Source: Phyllobacterium sp. OV277
GTDB taxonomy: Bacteria > Pseudomonadota > Alphaproteobacteria > Rhizobiales > Rhizobiaceae
NCBI RefSeq assembly: GCF_900104355.1
Contig: NZ_FNIY01000015.1
Location: 1-58,550 of the forward strand
Direction: 5' to 3'
Length of the DNA stretch: 58,550 bases
Part shown: positions 38,252 to 46,206 of the stretch, piece by piece
How positions within the stretch are numbered: position 1 is the first letter of the stretch
Layout: each line of letters begins with the position of its first letter
The notes under the pieces: generated by a model
Databases searched by the model: none
What the model saw: the letters and a program-made list of their open reading frames with translations, nothing else
What the model was told of the DNA's origin: nothing
Program-made: the position numbers and the translations under genes

Positions 38252-39592
38252 ATGAGCGAATTGGCCTCCGTTCAGTGGTTTGCCGAGAAATTAAGTGACC
38301 GAACCATGCGCGGCATCGCTGTTGAGACCAGCGCCCTCATCCGCGCGGGGGCCATACCCGTGGGCACCAAACTGCCTGCTATCCGCGATCTCGCCTATAC
38401 ACTCGGCGTCAGCCCGGCCACGGTGTCGGAAGCCTGGAGTGAATTGCGGCGGCAGAAGATCATCACCGGGCGCGGGCGCAACGGCACATGGGTCAGCGGC
38501 GACCGCATCGCGCCAAAACCCCTGCGGCTGGCCAGTTCAGGCGATTACGGCGATGGCGTGCTCAATCTTGCCATCGCATCCCCCGATGTCAGGCTGCTTC
38601 CGCCATTGGCAGAAGCATTGCAACATGGAGCGACAGCAGAAGCACTCAACAGTTATGAGCGCGTTCCCATCCTTCCCGAATTGCAGGCTGCCGTTGCACC
38701 AAACTGGCCCTATAAACCGGAGGCATTTCTTGCCACCAATGGCGGCTACAATGCAGTCTACGCGCTTTTGCACGCGCTCGTTATGCCGGGGTCATTCGTG
38801 GCGATTGAAGAGCCGACCGCTCTTCGGCTTCTCGATATTCTAGAGGACCTCGGCGCTTACATATTGCCCGTCGCATGCGATGAAAACGGCCCATTGCCGG
38901 AGGCTCTTGCCGAGGTTCTCATGCGCAAACCCGCCGCTTTCCTCTTCCAGCCACGCACCCATGCGGTAACAGGGCGCGGTGTCAGCTATGAAAGATTTGT
39001 CGCGCTTGGCGATGTGCTTGCGGACAGTGATACGCTTATTATCGAAGATGACGGTGTAGGCGATATCTCGTCCCTGCCCCCGATCAGTCTGGGCGATCGT
39101 TTTCCGGACCGGGTCATCCATATTGTCTCCTACTCGAAATCACTCGGTCCTGATCTGCGGCTTGCGGTTCTCTCAAGCTCGACGCGAATTGTTGAACAGA
39201 TTCAGTCCTACCGCAGTTTCAGCGCGGGCTGGACCAGCCGTGTGCTGCAATCGGCCGTTGCTTTCCTCATCAATGATGACGCGACGCAGGCGAGCTTGCA
39301 GCGGGCAAAGGAGATCTATCGGCAACGGCGTGACGGGCTGATGCAGGCGCTGCGGGAACGCGGCGTTCATCTGGCGGGCGGCGAAGGGTTCAGCCTGTGG
39401 GTTCCCGTTGCATCGGAGCAATTTGCGCTGGTGACACTTGCCGCAAGAGGCATTGCTGTCGGCATCGGCCGCAAATATGTGGTGAACCCGTCACCGCATA
39501 TCCGCGTTGCCACCAGCATCTTACGCGAGCGGCAGGATGAGGTTGCCGATGCGATAGCGCTTGCGGTGAGGCACCCGGATCATCTTTACTGA
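38252..39592 (+). CDS. MocR-type transcriptional regulator (GntR-HTH fused to aminotransferase)
   Basis: A 446-residue protein. The GntR winged helix is at about residues 8-80 (TKLPAIRDLAYTLGVSPATVSEAWSELRRQKIITGRGRNGTWV). The rest is a fold-type I PLP aminotransferase domain with the cofactor lysine in SYSKSLGPDLRLA (Lys296). MocR proteins use PLP or a substrate aldimine as effector. It is divergent from the decarboxylase-like/hydrolase/ABC operon, which makes it the probable regulator of that cassette and hints that the ligand carries an amine. Confidence 0.88.
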   Translation: MSELASVQWFAEKLSDRTMRGIAVETSALIRAGAIPVGTKLPAIRDLAYTLGVSPATVSEAWSELRRQKIITGRGRNGTWVSGDRIAPKPLRLASSGDYGDGVLNLAIASPDVRLLPPLAEALQHGATAEALNSYERVPILPELQAAVAPNWPYKPEAFLATNGGYNAVYALLHALVMPGSFVAIEEPTALRLLDILEDLGAYILPVACDENGPLPEALAEVLMRKPAAFLFQPRTHAVTGRGVSYERFVALGDVLADSDTLIIEDDGVGDISSLPPISLGDRFPDRVIHIVSYSKSLGPDLRLAVLSSSTRIVEQIQSYRSFSAGWTSRVLQSAVAFLINDDATQASLQRAKEIYRQRRDGLMQALRERGVHLAGGEGFSLWVPVASEQFALVTLAARGIAVGIGRKYVVNPSPHIRVATSILRERQDEVADAIALAVRHPDHLY

Positions 39593-39684
39593 CGACAACG
39601 CCCGCCCGGTCACGCGGCTTTGATCACGCGGAAACATCAGCCACAACCTTTCGCTTGATCACGGCACGCGGTCTGCTAAAAAGA

Positions 39685-39712
39685 GTTACGTTTACGGAAA
39701 CGTCAAAATTTA
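39685..39712. promoter_or_regulatory. Second copy of the beta-oxidation operator motif
   Basis: TTACGTTT and AAACGTCAA around a 4-nt centre, 19 nt before the nitronate monooxygenase ATG. It has the same half-sites and spacing as 25209-25240, with one mismatch in the left arm. It suggests that this gene and the beta-oxidation operon share a repressor. Confidence 0.7.
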
Positions 39713-39730
39713 TTCCATGGGAGGAAAAAC

Positions 39731-40693
39731 ATGGCATTGCCCGAAATCCTGACGAAGAAGCTGCGCATTCCTGTTGTTGGCGCGCCGCTGTTCATCATTT
39801 CGCATCCAGCGCTTGTGCTGGCGCAATGCAAGGCCGGCGTTGTCGGCTCCTTCCCGGCCCTTAATGCCCGTCCCGAAGCTCAACTCGACGAATGGCTGGC
39901 CGAGATCACCGAGGGCCTGCGCGACCACGACGCCAAGAACCCGGATCGTCCCGCTGCGCCCTTCGCCGTCAACCAGATCGTCCACCGTTCCAACAAGCGG
40001 CTCGAACATGATCTGTCGATGTGCGTGAAATACAAGGTGCCGATTGTCATTTCCTCCCTTGGCGCGGTGCCCGAAGTCAACGAAGCCATCCACTCCTATG
40101 GCGGTATCGTGCTGCACGACATTATCAACAACCGCCATGCCAATTCGGCCATCCGCAAGGGTGCGGACGGGCTGATTGCCGTTGCTGCCGGTGCTGGTGG
40201 CCATGCGGGGCCGCTTTCGCCCTTCGCGCTCATTCAGGAAATCCGCGAATGGTTTGACGGGCCGCTGCTGCTTTCTGGTGCCATTGCCACCGGCAAGGCA
40301 GTGCTGGCGGCACAGGCGATGGGCGCTGACCTTGCCTATATCGGCTCGCCCTTCATCGCCACGACCGAAGCGCGGGCTGTCGATGGCTATAAGCAGATGA
40401 TTGTCGATTCCGCCTCGTCGGATATCGTCTATTCCAACTATTTCACCGGCATTCACGGCAATTACCTGAAACCATCCATCACCAATTCAGGCATGGACCC
40501 GGATCACCTGCCGGAAGCCGATCCATCCAAGATGGATTTTGAAGCGGCAACCACAGGCGCCAAGGCGTGGAAAGACATCTGGGGTTGCGGTCAGGGCATC
40601 GGTGCCATCAAGGAAATCGTCGGCGCGGGCGATCTCGTTGACAGGCTGGAGCGCGAATATCGCGAGGCCAAAGCAAAACTCTGCGCCGCCTAG
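39731..40693 (+). CDS. Nitronate monooxygenase (FMN-dependent, NPD family)
   Basis: A 320-residue TIM-barrel flavoprotein. Family features are PVVGAPLFIISHPALVLAQCKAGVVGSFPALNAR at the start, the active-site region GLIAVAAGAGGHAGPLSPFALI with the likely catalytic His, and the FMN phosphate segment GADLAYIGSPFIATTEA. Members oxidise nitronates, and some relatives act as enoyl reductases in lipid pathways. The shared operator with the beta-oxidation operon favours a role in acyl-CoA or fatty-acid metabolism; this is inference. GGGAGGAAAAAC precedes the ATG. Confidence 0.85.
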   Translation: MALPEILTKKLRIPVVGAPLFIISHPALVLAQCKAGVVGSFPALNARPEAQLDEWLAEITEGLRDHDAKNPDRPAAPFAVNQIVHRSNKRLEHDLSMCVKYKVPIVISSLGAVPEVNEAIHSYGGIVLHDIINNRHANSAIRKGADGLIAVAAGAGGHAGPLSPFALIQEIREWFDGPLLLSGAIATGKAVLAAQAMGADLAYIGSPFIATTEARAVDGYKQMIVDSASSDIVYSNYFTGIHGNYLKPSITNSGMDPDHLPEADPSKMDFEAATTGAKAWKDIWGCGQGIGAIKEIVGAGDLVDRLEREYREAKAKLCAA

Positions 40694-40726
40694 AACATCG
40701 TACTGTCCATTGGGGGCGATGTTCTA
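40691..40726. terminator. Bidirectional hairpin between convergent genes
   Basis: TAGAACATCG and CGATGTTCTA form a perfect 10-bp stem covering the stop codons of the nitronate monooxygenase and GNAT genes. It lacks a T-run, so terminator strength is uncertain. Confidence 0.6.
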
Positions 40727-41242
40727 ACGCGGTGCATCCCTGTCGAGCGTGATCTGCATAAATGTCAGATCAAGCCATTTGCCGAATTTGGTGCCCACTT
40801 CAGGCATATGGCCGACGCTCTGAAAGCCCAATTTTTCATGCAGGCGGATGGATGCTTCGTTGCCGGATTCAATTCCGGCAACCATCACATGCTTGCCAAG
40901 CGCGCGGGCCCTGTCGATCAGCGCCAGCATCAGCACCTTGCCAATCCCGCCGCCCCGCGCTGTTTTGTTGACATAAACCGAATGCTCCACCGTGTGGCGA
41001 TAACCATCAAAGGTGCGCCAGTCGGCAAATGAGGCATAGCCGGTGACATTTCCTGCCTCATCCACACTGACGAGCACCGGAAACCCCTTGGATTGCCTGT
41101 CCGCCATCCATGCCCTGCGGTTGGCAATATCCACCTGCGTTTCGTTCCAGATTGCCAGTGTGTTCGCCACCGCATCATTATAAATGTCGAGAATGGCAGG
41201 TAAATCGCCTTCACTGGCCTCACGCACAATCACAACTTGCAT
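40724..41242 (-). CDS. GNAT N-acetyltransferase, phosphinothricin/methionine-sulfoximine type
   Basis: A 172-residue GNAT enzyme. The pattern IVREASEGDLPAILDIYNDAV, then EHSVYVNKTARGGGIGKVLMLALIDRARALG (acetyl-CoA loop), then GNEASIRLHEKLGFQSVGHMPEVGTKFGKWLDLTFMQ is that of Pat/MnaT acetyltransferases. They acetylate small amino-acid-like toxins such as phosphinothricin or methionine sulfoximine. It is divergent from an XRE-cupin regulator with a 29-nt gap, so the two are probably a regulated pair. Confidence 0.88.
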   Translation of the reverse strand: MQVVIVREASEGDLPAILDIYNDAVANTLAIWNETQVDIANRRAWMADRQSKGFPVLVSVDEAGNVTGYASFADWRTFDGYRHTVEHSVYVNKTARGGGIGKVLMLALIDRARALGKHVMVAGIESGNEASIRLHEKLGFQSVGHMPEVGTKFGKWLDLTFMQITLDRDAPR

Positions 41243-41271
41243 CCCTTCGCTCTGTCTACTATAGTTTCAAT

Positions 41272-41841
41272 ATGTCTCATAAAATAGATAATGTCGATGA
41301 GAAAATCGGCGCCCGCATCCGGATTGAGCGCGAGGCACGCGGCTGGTCCCTGACGGCGCTTGCGGAAAAATCCGGCGTCTCGCGCGCCATGATCAACAAG
41401 GTGGAGCGCGGCCAGAGCAGCCCGACGGCCATGCTGATGGCGCGTTTTTCCGGTGCCTTTGGCCTGAGCATGTCAACGCTGATGGCGCGCGCCGAAATGC
41501 AGGAGGGACGCCTGTTGCGCCACAAGGACCAACCGCTGTGGATCGACCCGGACAGCGGCTATACCCGCCGCCATGTCTCCCCCGCCTCGGACCTGCCTGT
41601 GGATGTGGTTCATATCGACCTGCCGGCAAAAGCACGCGTGGCCCTCCCCGCCTCTTCTTATGTTTTCCAGCGGCACCTGATCTGGGTTTTGCACGGCACA
41701 CTCAGTTTTACCGAGGGTGAAACGTTTCATTTGATGAAACAGGGCGATTGCCTGGAACTTGGCGCCCCCAGCGATTGTGTGTTTGCCAATGAAACGGATG
41801 AACCCTGCCGCTATGCGGTGATTGTGGTGAGCACGAGGTAA
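41272..41841 (+). CDS. XRE-family regulator with C-terminal cupin domain
   Basis: A 189-residue protein. The HTH is at about residues 10-65 (IGARIRIEREARGWSLTALAEKSGVSRAMINKVERGQSSPT) and the cupin at about 110-185 (YVFQRHLIWVLHGTLSFTEGETFHLMKQGDCLELG). These regulators bind small ligands in the cupin and usually repress neighbouring enzymes, here the divergent GNAT gene. The ATG at 41272 has no Shine-Dalgarno sequence, while a TATAGT box lies only 8 nt upstream, which suggests a leaderless mRNA. The inverted-repeat element copy 2 follows the gene. Confidence 0.85.
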   Translation: MSHKIDNVDEKIGARIRIEREARGWSLTALAEKSGVSRAMINKVERGQSSPTAMLMARFSGAFGLSMSTLMARAEMQEGRLLRHKDQPLWIDPDSGYTRRHVSPASDLPVDVVHIDLPAKARVALPASSYVFQRHLIWVLHGTLSFTEGETFHLMKQGDCLELGAPSDCVFANETDEPCRYAVIVVSTR

Positions 41842-41874
41842 CGCAAATATTCGCGTGGGCATGTTGTGTGGTTC

Positions 41875-42004
41875 GTGGTTCGACAAGCTCACCATGAGGG
41901 AGAGGGGTGATGAAAGGGAGCGAGTTCTGCAACTTTTGAGATCTGCAATCTCTGCAGTTAGCATTGCACTTCCAATCTCCCTCATGGTGAGCTTGTCGAA
42001 CCAC
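41875..42004. repeat. Long inverted-repeat element, copy 2
   Basis: Perfect 29-bp arms (41875-41903 and 41976-42004) share the sequence of copy 1 at 18385-18537. Outside these 29 bp the arms have diverged. The centre aligns with the reverse complement of the copy-1 centre (shared GAGTTCTG and GATCTGCA blocks), so it is inserted in the opposite orientation. It lies between the XRE-cupin gene and tRNA-Thr. Confidence 0.88.
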
Positions 42005-42253
42005 CACCCCAATCAATATCCCCGCCCTCTTTCCACCGACAGGATTAACCGCCCTTGCCCCCTTGCTAACAGGCAAAACACAACACCCCAATCCAACTGT
42101 CCCACACTGTAAGGAGCACAGAAATTTTAGCGGCTCGCGCTAAAAGCTGCGATGACAAGGCTTGCAATTCGGGTGCAATAACGCTATCAGGCGCGTCAAT
42201 CCTCCGGCGTGTTTTTGACGGGCCGGGCGCAAGGATCGGGAAGTCCCTTCCCC

Positions 42254-42329
42254 GCCGCTTTAGCTCAGTTGGTAGAGCACATCATTCGTAATGATGGGGT
42301 CCTCGGTTCGATTCCGGGAAGCGGCACCA
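42254..42329 (+). tRNA. tRNA-Thr (anticodon CGT)
   Basis: GCCGCTT pairs with AAGCGGC as acceptor stem. The D-loop is AGCTCAGTTGGTAGAGC. The anticodon stem CATCA/TGATG closes loop TTCGTAA, giving CGT for ACG codons, and the T-arm is TCGGTTCGATTCCGG. The CCA end is encoded at 42327-42329, followed by a T-run. The DNA after it becomes AT-rich and carries orphan genes, as at tRNA integration sites, but I found no second copy of the tRNA 3' end. Confidence 0.96.
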
Positions 42330-42579
42330 GTTTTTTCAAAGACATGAGATTCACAAGCGACATCCCCAAGCGATTCTCGCTTGAAGTAAAAAATGGGAAT
42401 TTTGAAGACGATATTATCTTCAAACTGAATTACAATCGAAATAGACTGATTGGAAATTATACTTGAAAAACTCAATTGATATATTCGAAGTACTCATCTA
42501 GTTTATGAACAATAAATAAGACTATCTGTTACCAATAAAGATAGCGATTTTTCTTCGATAAAAAATGGGGAGGGGTATT

Positions 42580-42936
42580 ATGAATTGTACCGGCGAAATA
42601 TCACTTGAACAAAATTCTGACAGAACATCTGATCTCCGTTGCCCTCGGTGTAGCGGCATGTACTTACATCAAGGCGGCGTCAGCATTTACCATCGCGGGG
42701 AAGACGCCCCCACGCTAACACAAGTTGATGTACGGAGCGATGCGACAGTGTCTATGGGCATCGTGGATGCAAACAGTTCCCGAAATCCAAGCGCGCGCCG
42801 CCACGGCCTTGCAATTCGTTTCCACTGCGAAACTTGCAATGCAACGGATTCCACAGTCACAATCGAGCTTACGATTGCACAGCACAAAGGCGCAACTGAG
42901 ATAGGTTGGCGATTTAGCCCGACTGAGAAACGTTAG
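42580..42936 (+). CDS. Small zinc-ribbon-like protein, unknown function
   Basis: A 118-residue protein. Cys21-Pro-Arg-Cys24 and Cys83-Glu-Thr-Cys86 form a CPxC...CxxC pair typical of a zinc ribbon, with a basic stretch (RNPSARRHG) before the second knuckle. No known family is recognised. GGGGAGGGG lies just before the ATG at 42580; an ATG at 42565 would overlap it. The gene is the first after tRNA-Thr, preceded by 250 nt of AT-rich DNA with no gene, and is probably part of the accessory island. Confidence 0.65.
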   Translation: MNCTGEISLEQNSDRTSDLRCPRCSGMYLHQGGVSIYHRGEDAPTLTQVDVRSDATVSMGIVDANSSRNPSARRHGLAIRFHCETCNATDSTVTIELTIAQHKGATEIGWRFSPTEKR

Positions 42937-42999
42937 CGCAAATCATCCCCAAAGGTCGCCCGCACATAGAACAAGTATCTATTGGAGAAAAATAGTGCG

Positions 43000-43521
43000 A
43001 TGAATAATGATCCGAATAAGTCCCCGTTTGTCAGCGAATGGACGAATGCCATTGATCGCGAAAGATATGTATTCCATGCAAGAGAGATTTACGAATCCAA
43101 TCGGTATATGGAACGGGCGTCACTGCAAGCTCACCTTGATTACGCTAAATGGATCCTCGCATCGCTTCTGGCTGTACACGGTGGTTCGATTTATGCACTG
43201 AGCACCTTACGAGATAAATTCATAGAACGGCCTGATGCATTGGAATTTTTGGCGTCGGCAGCAGCTATGAATGTGGCGGGTATAGTATGCACTATACTGA
43301 CCGCGGGTTTTGCTTGGCTGAATTTTCAGGCACTCGAAATTTCATACTCTCAAAAAGCAAATCCAGCCGTAGTTTATAGAACAGACCGTTTCGATCCTCC
43401 TATTTCCAAAACTAATCCTGTTATGGCTACATATTATCTCGCAATATTCTTTGCTGTGTTATCCTTGTACTGCTTCATTGCTAGTGCTTGCGATACATTC
43501 AAAGCGATCCATCTGAATTGA
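43000..43521 (+). CDS. Membrane protein with two or three helices, unknown function
   Basis: A 173-residue protein. The N-terminal 45 residues are soluble (NNDPNKSPFVSEWTNAIDRERYVFHAREIYESNRYMER). Hydrophobic segments follow at about residues 46-65 (WILASLLAVHGGSIYAL), 85-110 (ASAAAMNVAGIVCTILTAGFAWL) and 143-165 (TYYLAIFFAVLSLYCFIASAC). No family is recognised. It lies in AT-rich accessory DNA with a lower G+C content than the core genes. A TTG at 42982 would add six residues. Confidence 0.6.
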   Translation: MNNDPNKSPFVSEWTNAIDRERYVFHAREIYESNRYMERASLQAHLDYAKWILASLLAVHGGSIYALSTLRDKFIERPDALEFLASAAAMNVAGIVCTILTAGFAWLNFQALEISYSQKANPAVVYRTDRFDPPISKTNPVMATYYLAIFFAVLSLYCFIASACDTFKAIHLN

Positions 43522-43543
43522 AATCCGAAAAGGACCTCTCAGA

Positions 43544-43708
43544 ATGGCGTACGAGGAAAAAATGAGCGTTGTTTATGATAACGTCGCCGAGAAGTTAACT
43601 GTCTACTTTCGCGGGAGGAAATACGAATGGAACAAGAAATTTCCCGATGATGCGACGGCTAGAAAATTCGGCGAACAGCACTGCCGGATGCTTGGATGGG
43701 CTGGTTAA
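43544..43708 (+). CDS. 54-residue orphan protein
   Basis: A short frame starting MAYEEKMSVVYDNVAEKLTV and ending GEQHCRMLGWAG, 22 nt after the membrane-protein gene and in the same direction. The alternating hydrophobic pattern (LTVYFRGRKYEW) looks like a beta hairpin, followed by a basic helix. The codon choice is plausible and AGGACC precedes the ATG. No family is known to me. The next 282 nt (43709-43990) hold no convincing gene. Confidence 0.5.
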   Translation: MAYEEKMSVVYDNVAEKLTVYFRGRKYEWNKKFPDDATARKFGEQHCRMLGWAG

Positions 43709-43990
43709 TCTAGGTAGTCGTCGTGGAAGCAGTTCCTGATCCAATACATCCGATCTGAATTCAGCTGCTTACTCTGATTTTAGTCGCGGCGCAGCGTATA
43801 TGCGGTATGACAATAGGCAGTATAATGACCTGTTTCACCCCTTTCACCGCCCCACATTTCCAACTATGATTCCCCTTGAGGCCGGTCGGAATGGATCGGC
43901 GCGGAGGTTAGCCCCTTCCAGCAACGGTCGGTGCCGACCACAAAAACACTTCCTCACTTTAATGCTTTTCGCTGGCTAGCAGGCAAGTAA

Positions 43991-44314
43991 TCAATAGTTT
44001 CCGGCCAGAAATCTCCTGACAGCCTTCCGCACGCGATACCAATAGGTTTGTTCCGCTCCATCGCAGCGACGCCATGCGCGTTGGTGGCGGGCGAAAGCTT
44101 CGGCCTCGGGATCGCAGTGGTTGGCGATTATGGCTTCGGCAACGCTATCGATTTCACTTGCAGGGATTAGTCGTGGCTCAATGGTGTCTTTCCATATAGT
44201 CCACAAGACTAAGCTCATGAATATGAGCACTTGGCCGCCGCAAAAGGCGACAAGAAACCAGATTGCAGCTTTGAGAAGAACATCGAATACCATCAAAGAA
44301 TTAAACCTCAGCAT
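43991..44314 (-). CDS. Small membrane protein divergent from XRE regulator
   Basis: A 107-residue protein. One long hydrophobic region (about residues 9-41, VLLKAAIWFLVAFCGGQVLIFMSLVLW) is followed by a charged cytosolic tail with AEAFARHQRAWRRCDGAEQTYWYRVRKAVRRFL. The tail motif W-x-R-V-R-K-A-(V/I)-R-R recurs in the small protein at 47776-47973, which also faces an XRE gene. Function unknown. It shares a promoter region with the XRE regulator at 44424 and its operator palindromes. Confidence 0.6.
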   Translation of the reverse strand: MLRFNSLMVFDVLLKAAIWFLVAFCGGQVLIFMSLVLWTIWKDTIEPRLIPASEIDSVAEAIIANHCDPEAEAFARHQRAWRRCDGAEQTYWYRVRKAVRRFLAGNY

Positions 44315-44342
44315 CCTATCCCACCATTATGAGATGATATAC

Positions 44343-44387
44343 TTCTCAATTATGAGAATGAAAAGCTCTCATTTCTCGATTTGAGCA
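44343..44387. promoter_or_regulatory. Tandem palindromic operators before the XRE gene
   Basis: TTCTCA-ATTA-TGAGAA (44343-44358) is a perfect palindrome. A second imperfect copy, TTCTCGATTTGAGCA, lies at 44373-44387. They sit in the divergent promoter between the small membrane-protein gene and the XRE gene and are the likely autoregulatory sites. Confidence 0.7.
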
Positions 44388-44423
44388 TCTGGTTGCCGCC
44401 TCTGTCTCACAAGAGGTGCGCAA

Positions 44424-44750
44424 ATGGAACTTCAACGTCTTTTTGGCGCGAATGTACGCCATCATCGGAGGGCCAAGGGTTGGACCCTTGAACAGCTTTC
44501 CGAGAGAACGGGCATTTCGCGCGAAACCATCGGCAAGATTGAGCTGGGAAAAGCCGCGCCGCTTTTTGACACCGCTGATAAGATCGCGTCAGCACTCAAT
44601 GTGCCAACGCCGGTTCTGTTTGGGGCTGGCACCGTGCCGGGTACAGGCGAGCGTGCGCGGCTTCTGACGGATATTCATCGAACGCTTTCGCGCATGAATG
44701 ATGAACAGCTTGATCGCGCTGCCAAAATGCTCAAAGCGTTTATGGGGTAA
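44424..44750 (+). CDS. XRE-family regulator, 108 residues
   Basis: The N-terminal HTH is at about residues 5-62 (FGANVRHHRRAKGWTLEQLSERTGISRETIGKIELGKAAP), followed by a short C-terminal helix RMNDEQLDRAAKMLKAFMG. AGAGG precedes the ATG. A degraded copy of this C-terminal tail is seen at 48273-48328. It faces a small membrane protein and probably controls it through the palindromes at 44343-44387. Confidence 0.8.
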   Translation: MELQRLFGANVRHHRRAKGWTLEQLSERTGISRETIGKIELGKAAPLFDTADKIASALNVPTPVLFGAGTVPGTGERARLLTDIHRTLSRMNDEQLDRAAKMLKAFMG

Positions 44751-44806
44751 TCTGGCATGGGCGATGGCTGTGCCAGACCATGCCTCCACCGGTAGCCGCG
44801 CGCTGA

Positions 44807-45385
44807 CTATTTTGTCAGCTTGGCAAGCTGGGTGGTGACGATTGTGCTGAACAGTTCAGGATCGCCCAAAGCCCTTGCCGAGAGCATTGCCCCATGGACC
44901 GATGCCAGCAGCATCTGGGCCTCATCCTCGGGCTGCCTGTTCAACCGGAACAGGCCCTGCTCCGCTCCGGCGCGCAGCACGGAGGTAAGCCATGCCGCAA
45001 GGCTATGAAAATGGCTGCGAACGCGGGAGGCGACCTCATCGGGGAGCATCTGCATCTCCCCAGCCAGCATCGCGCAGACGCAGAAGGGTTGCGAGGCATC
45101 GCGAATGCATGTCTGCCAGTAGTTCAGATAGGATTGCAGCTGTTCGGCGGGGCTTGCGACCTGCTCGTGCAGCGCATTCAGGCCCGCTTCCGCCTGCCGC
45201 CTGTAGCGATCCACCAGCACCGCGACCAGCTCGGCCTTTGCCGGGAAATGATGGTGGATGCTCGCCTTGCGGATGCCGATTGCCGCCGAGATATCGGCAT
45301 AGCTGAACCCGTTATAGCCTCCCGCAACGATGAGAGACTGCGCGACATCAAGAATCTTTTCTGACGTGGAAGCCGTTGATTTCAT
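44807..45385 (-). CDS. TetR-family transcriptional repressor
   Basis: A 192-residue TetR protein. The N-terminal HTH is ILDVAQSLIVAGGYNGFSYADISAAIGIRKASIHHHFPAKAELVAVLV. The ligand domain carries CVCAMLAGEMQMLPDEVASRVRSHF, the C-terminal pattern of the AcrR-type repressor group. It is divergent from the HdeD-like membrane-protein gene, with two GGTAGG-type palindromes between them. Confidence 0.88.
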   Translation of the reverse strand: MKSTASTSEKILDVAQSLIVAGGYNGFSYADISAAIGIRKASIHHHFPAKAELVAVLVDRYRRQAEAGLNALHEQVASPAEQLQSYLNYWQTCIRDASQPFCVCAMLAGEMQMLPDEVASRVRSHFHSLAAWLTSVLRAGAEQGLFRLNRQPEDEAQMLLASVHGAMLSARALGDPELFSTIVTTQLAKLTK

Positions 45386-45392
45386 AGCGCCA

Positions 45393-45500
45393 CCTACCTT
45401 CTGGTAGGCTGGATGTCAAGCCTGTGCAGCGCTGCCGCTTCTCACAATGAGGTGTTCAGGCAGCGGGTTGACTCTGCGTCGCAACCTTCCTACTGGTAGG
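45393..45500. promoter_or_regulatory. Two TetR operator palindromes
   Basis: CCTACC-TTCT-GGTAGG (45393-45408) and CCTAC-TG-GTAGG (45489-45500) lie 8 nt from the TetR start and 25 nt from the HdeD-like gene start. One site near each start suggests that the repressor controls both its own gene and the membrane protein. Confidence 0.75.
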
Positions 45501-45524
45501 TAGACATTAACAGGGAATTTACCG

Positions 45525-46082
45525 ATGCAAAGCCAATCTTCCACCCAGCCCAATTGGCTGTGGTCCTATTATCTCACACGCGCCATATTCTCCGTCGCCT
45601 GGGTTGCCGCCGCCATCCTCTTCAGCACACAGGCCAATCTCGCCGCGCTTCTGCTCGTCATTTATCCGGCATGGGATGCCCTTGCCAATCTGGTTGACGC
45701 CAAGAGCAATGGCGGCTTGCAAGCCAACCGGTCTCAGGCGTTGAATGTCGCGGTCAGCACCGTAACGACACTCGCCGTCATCGCCGCTGTCAGCAGCAGC
45801 ATGTATACGGTTCTGGCCGTATTCGGTGTCTGGGCGATCTTTTCGGGTCTGCTGCAGCTCAATACGGGGGTAAAGCGCTGGCGTTCCTACGGCGCGCAAT
45901 GGGCGATGATCCTGAGCGGCGCGCAGTCCGCCCTCGCTGGCGGCTTCATGATCAGCCGGTCCATTGGCGATGTGGCACCGACAATTCTGGACATTGCTCC
46001 CTATGCGGCGTTCGGCGCGTTCTACTTCCTGCTGTCCGCAGTCTGGCTTGTCGTTACTGCCTATCGCAAAGCGGAGGCGTAA
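45525..46082 (+). CDS. HdeD/DUF308-like membrane protein
   Basis: A 185-residue protein with about five or six hydrophobic segments (LTRAIFSVAWVAAAILFST, ALNVAVSTVTTLAVIAAVSS, MYTVLAVFGVWAIFSGLLQL, APYAAFGAFYFLLSAVWLVVTAY). The helix order and AIFSGLLQL resemble DUF308/HdeD proteins, which are linked to acid or general stress. AGGG precedes the ATG loosely. Controlled by the divergent TetR gene, to judge by the operators. Confidence 0.75.
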   Translation: MQSQSSTQPNWLWSYYLTRAIFSVAWVAAAILFSTQANLAALLLVIYPAWDALANLVDAKSNGGLQANRSQALNVAVSTVTTLAVIAAVSSSMYTVLAVFGVWAIFSGLLQLNTGVKRWRSYGAQWAMILSGAQSALAGGFMISRSIGDVAPTILDIAPYAAFGAFYFLLSAVWLVVTAYRKAEA

Positions 46083-46206
46083 GCGCGGCATCGCTTTACC
46101 GGCCCGCAGCCGCGCCGCCCGCGCGGCTGTCATTGCCATGCGGCGACGGTTCATTGTAAATATCCGGGTAAATATCCGGCCTGTTTGCTTTTGGAGGAGA
46201 CGCAGC

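Noticed and set aside
42330..42579. Integrase gene or attachment repeat after tRNA-Thr
   Set aside because: No recombinase-like frame and no second copy of the tRNA 3' end were found in the window, so an intact integrative element is not supported.
43709..43990. Minus-strand reading with segments such as LNSDRMYWIRNCFHDDYLD
   Set aside because: Broken by two in-frame stops within about 250 nt and without a recognisable family; could be gene remains, but support is too weak.
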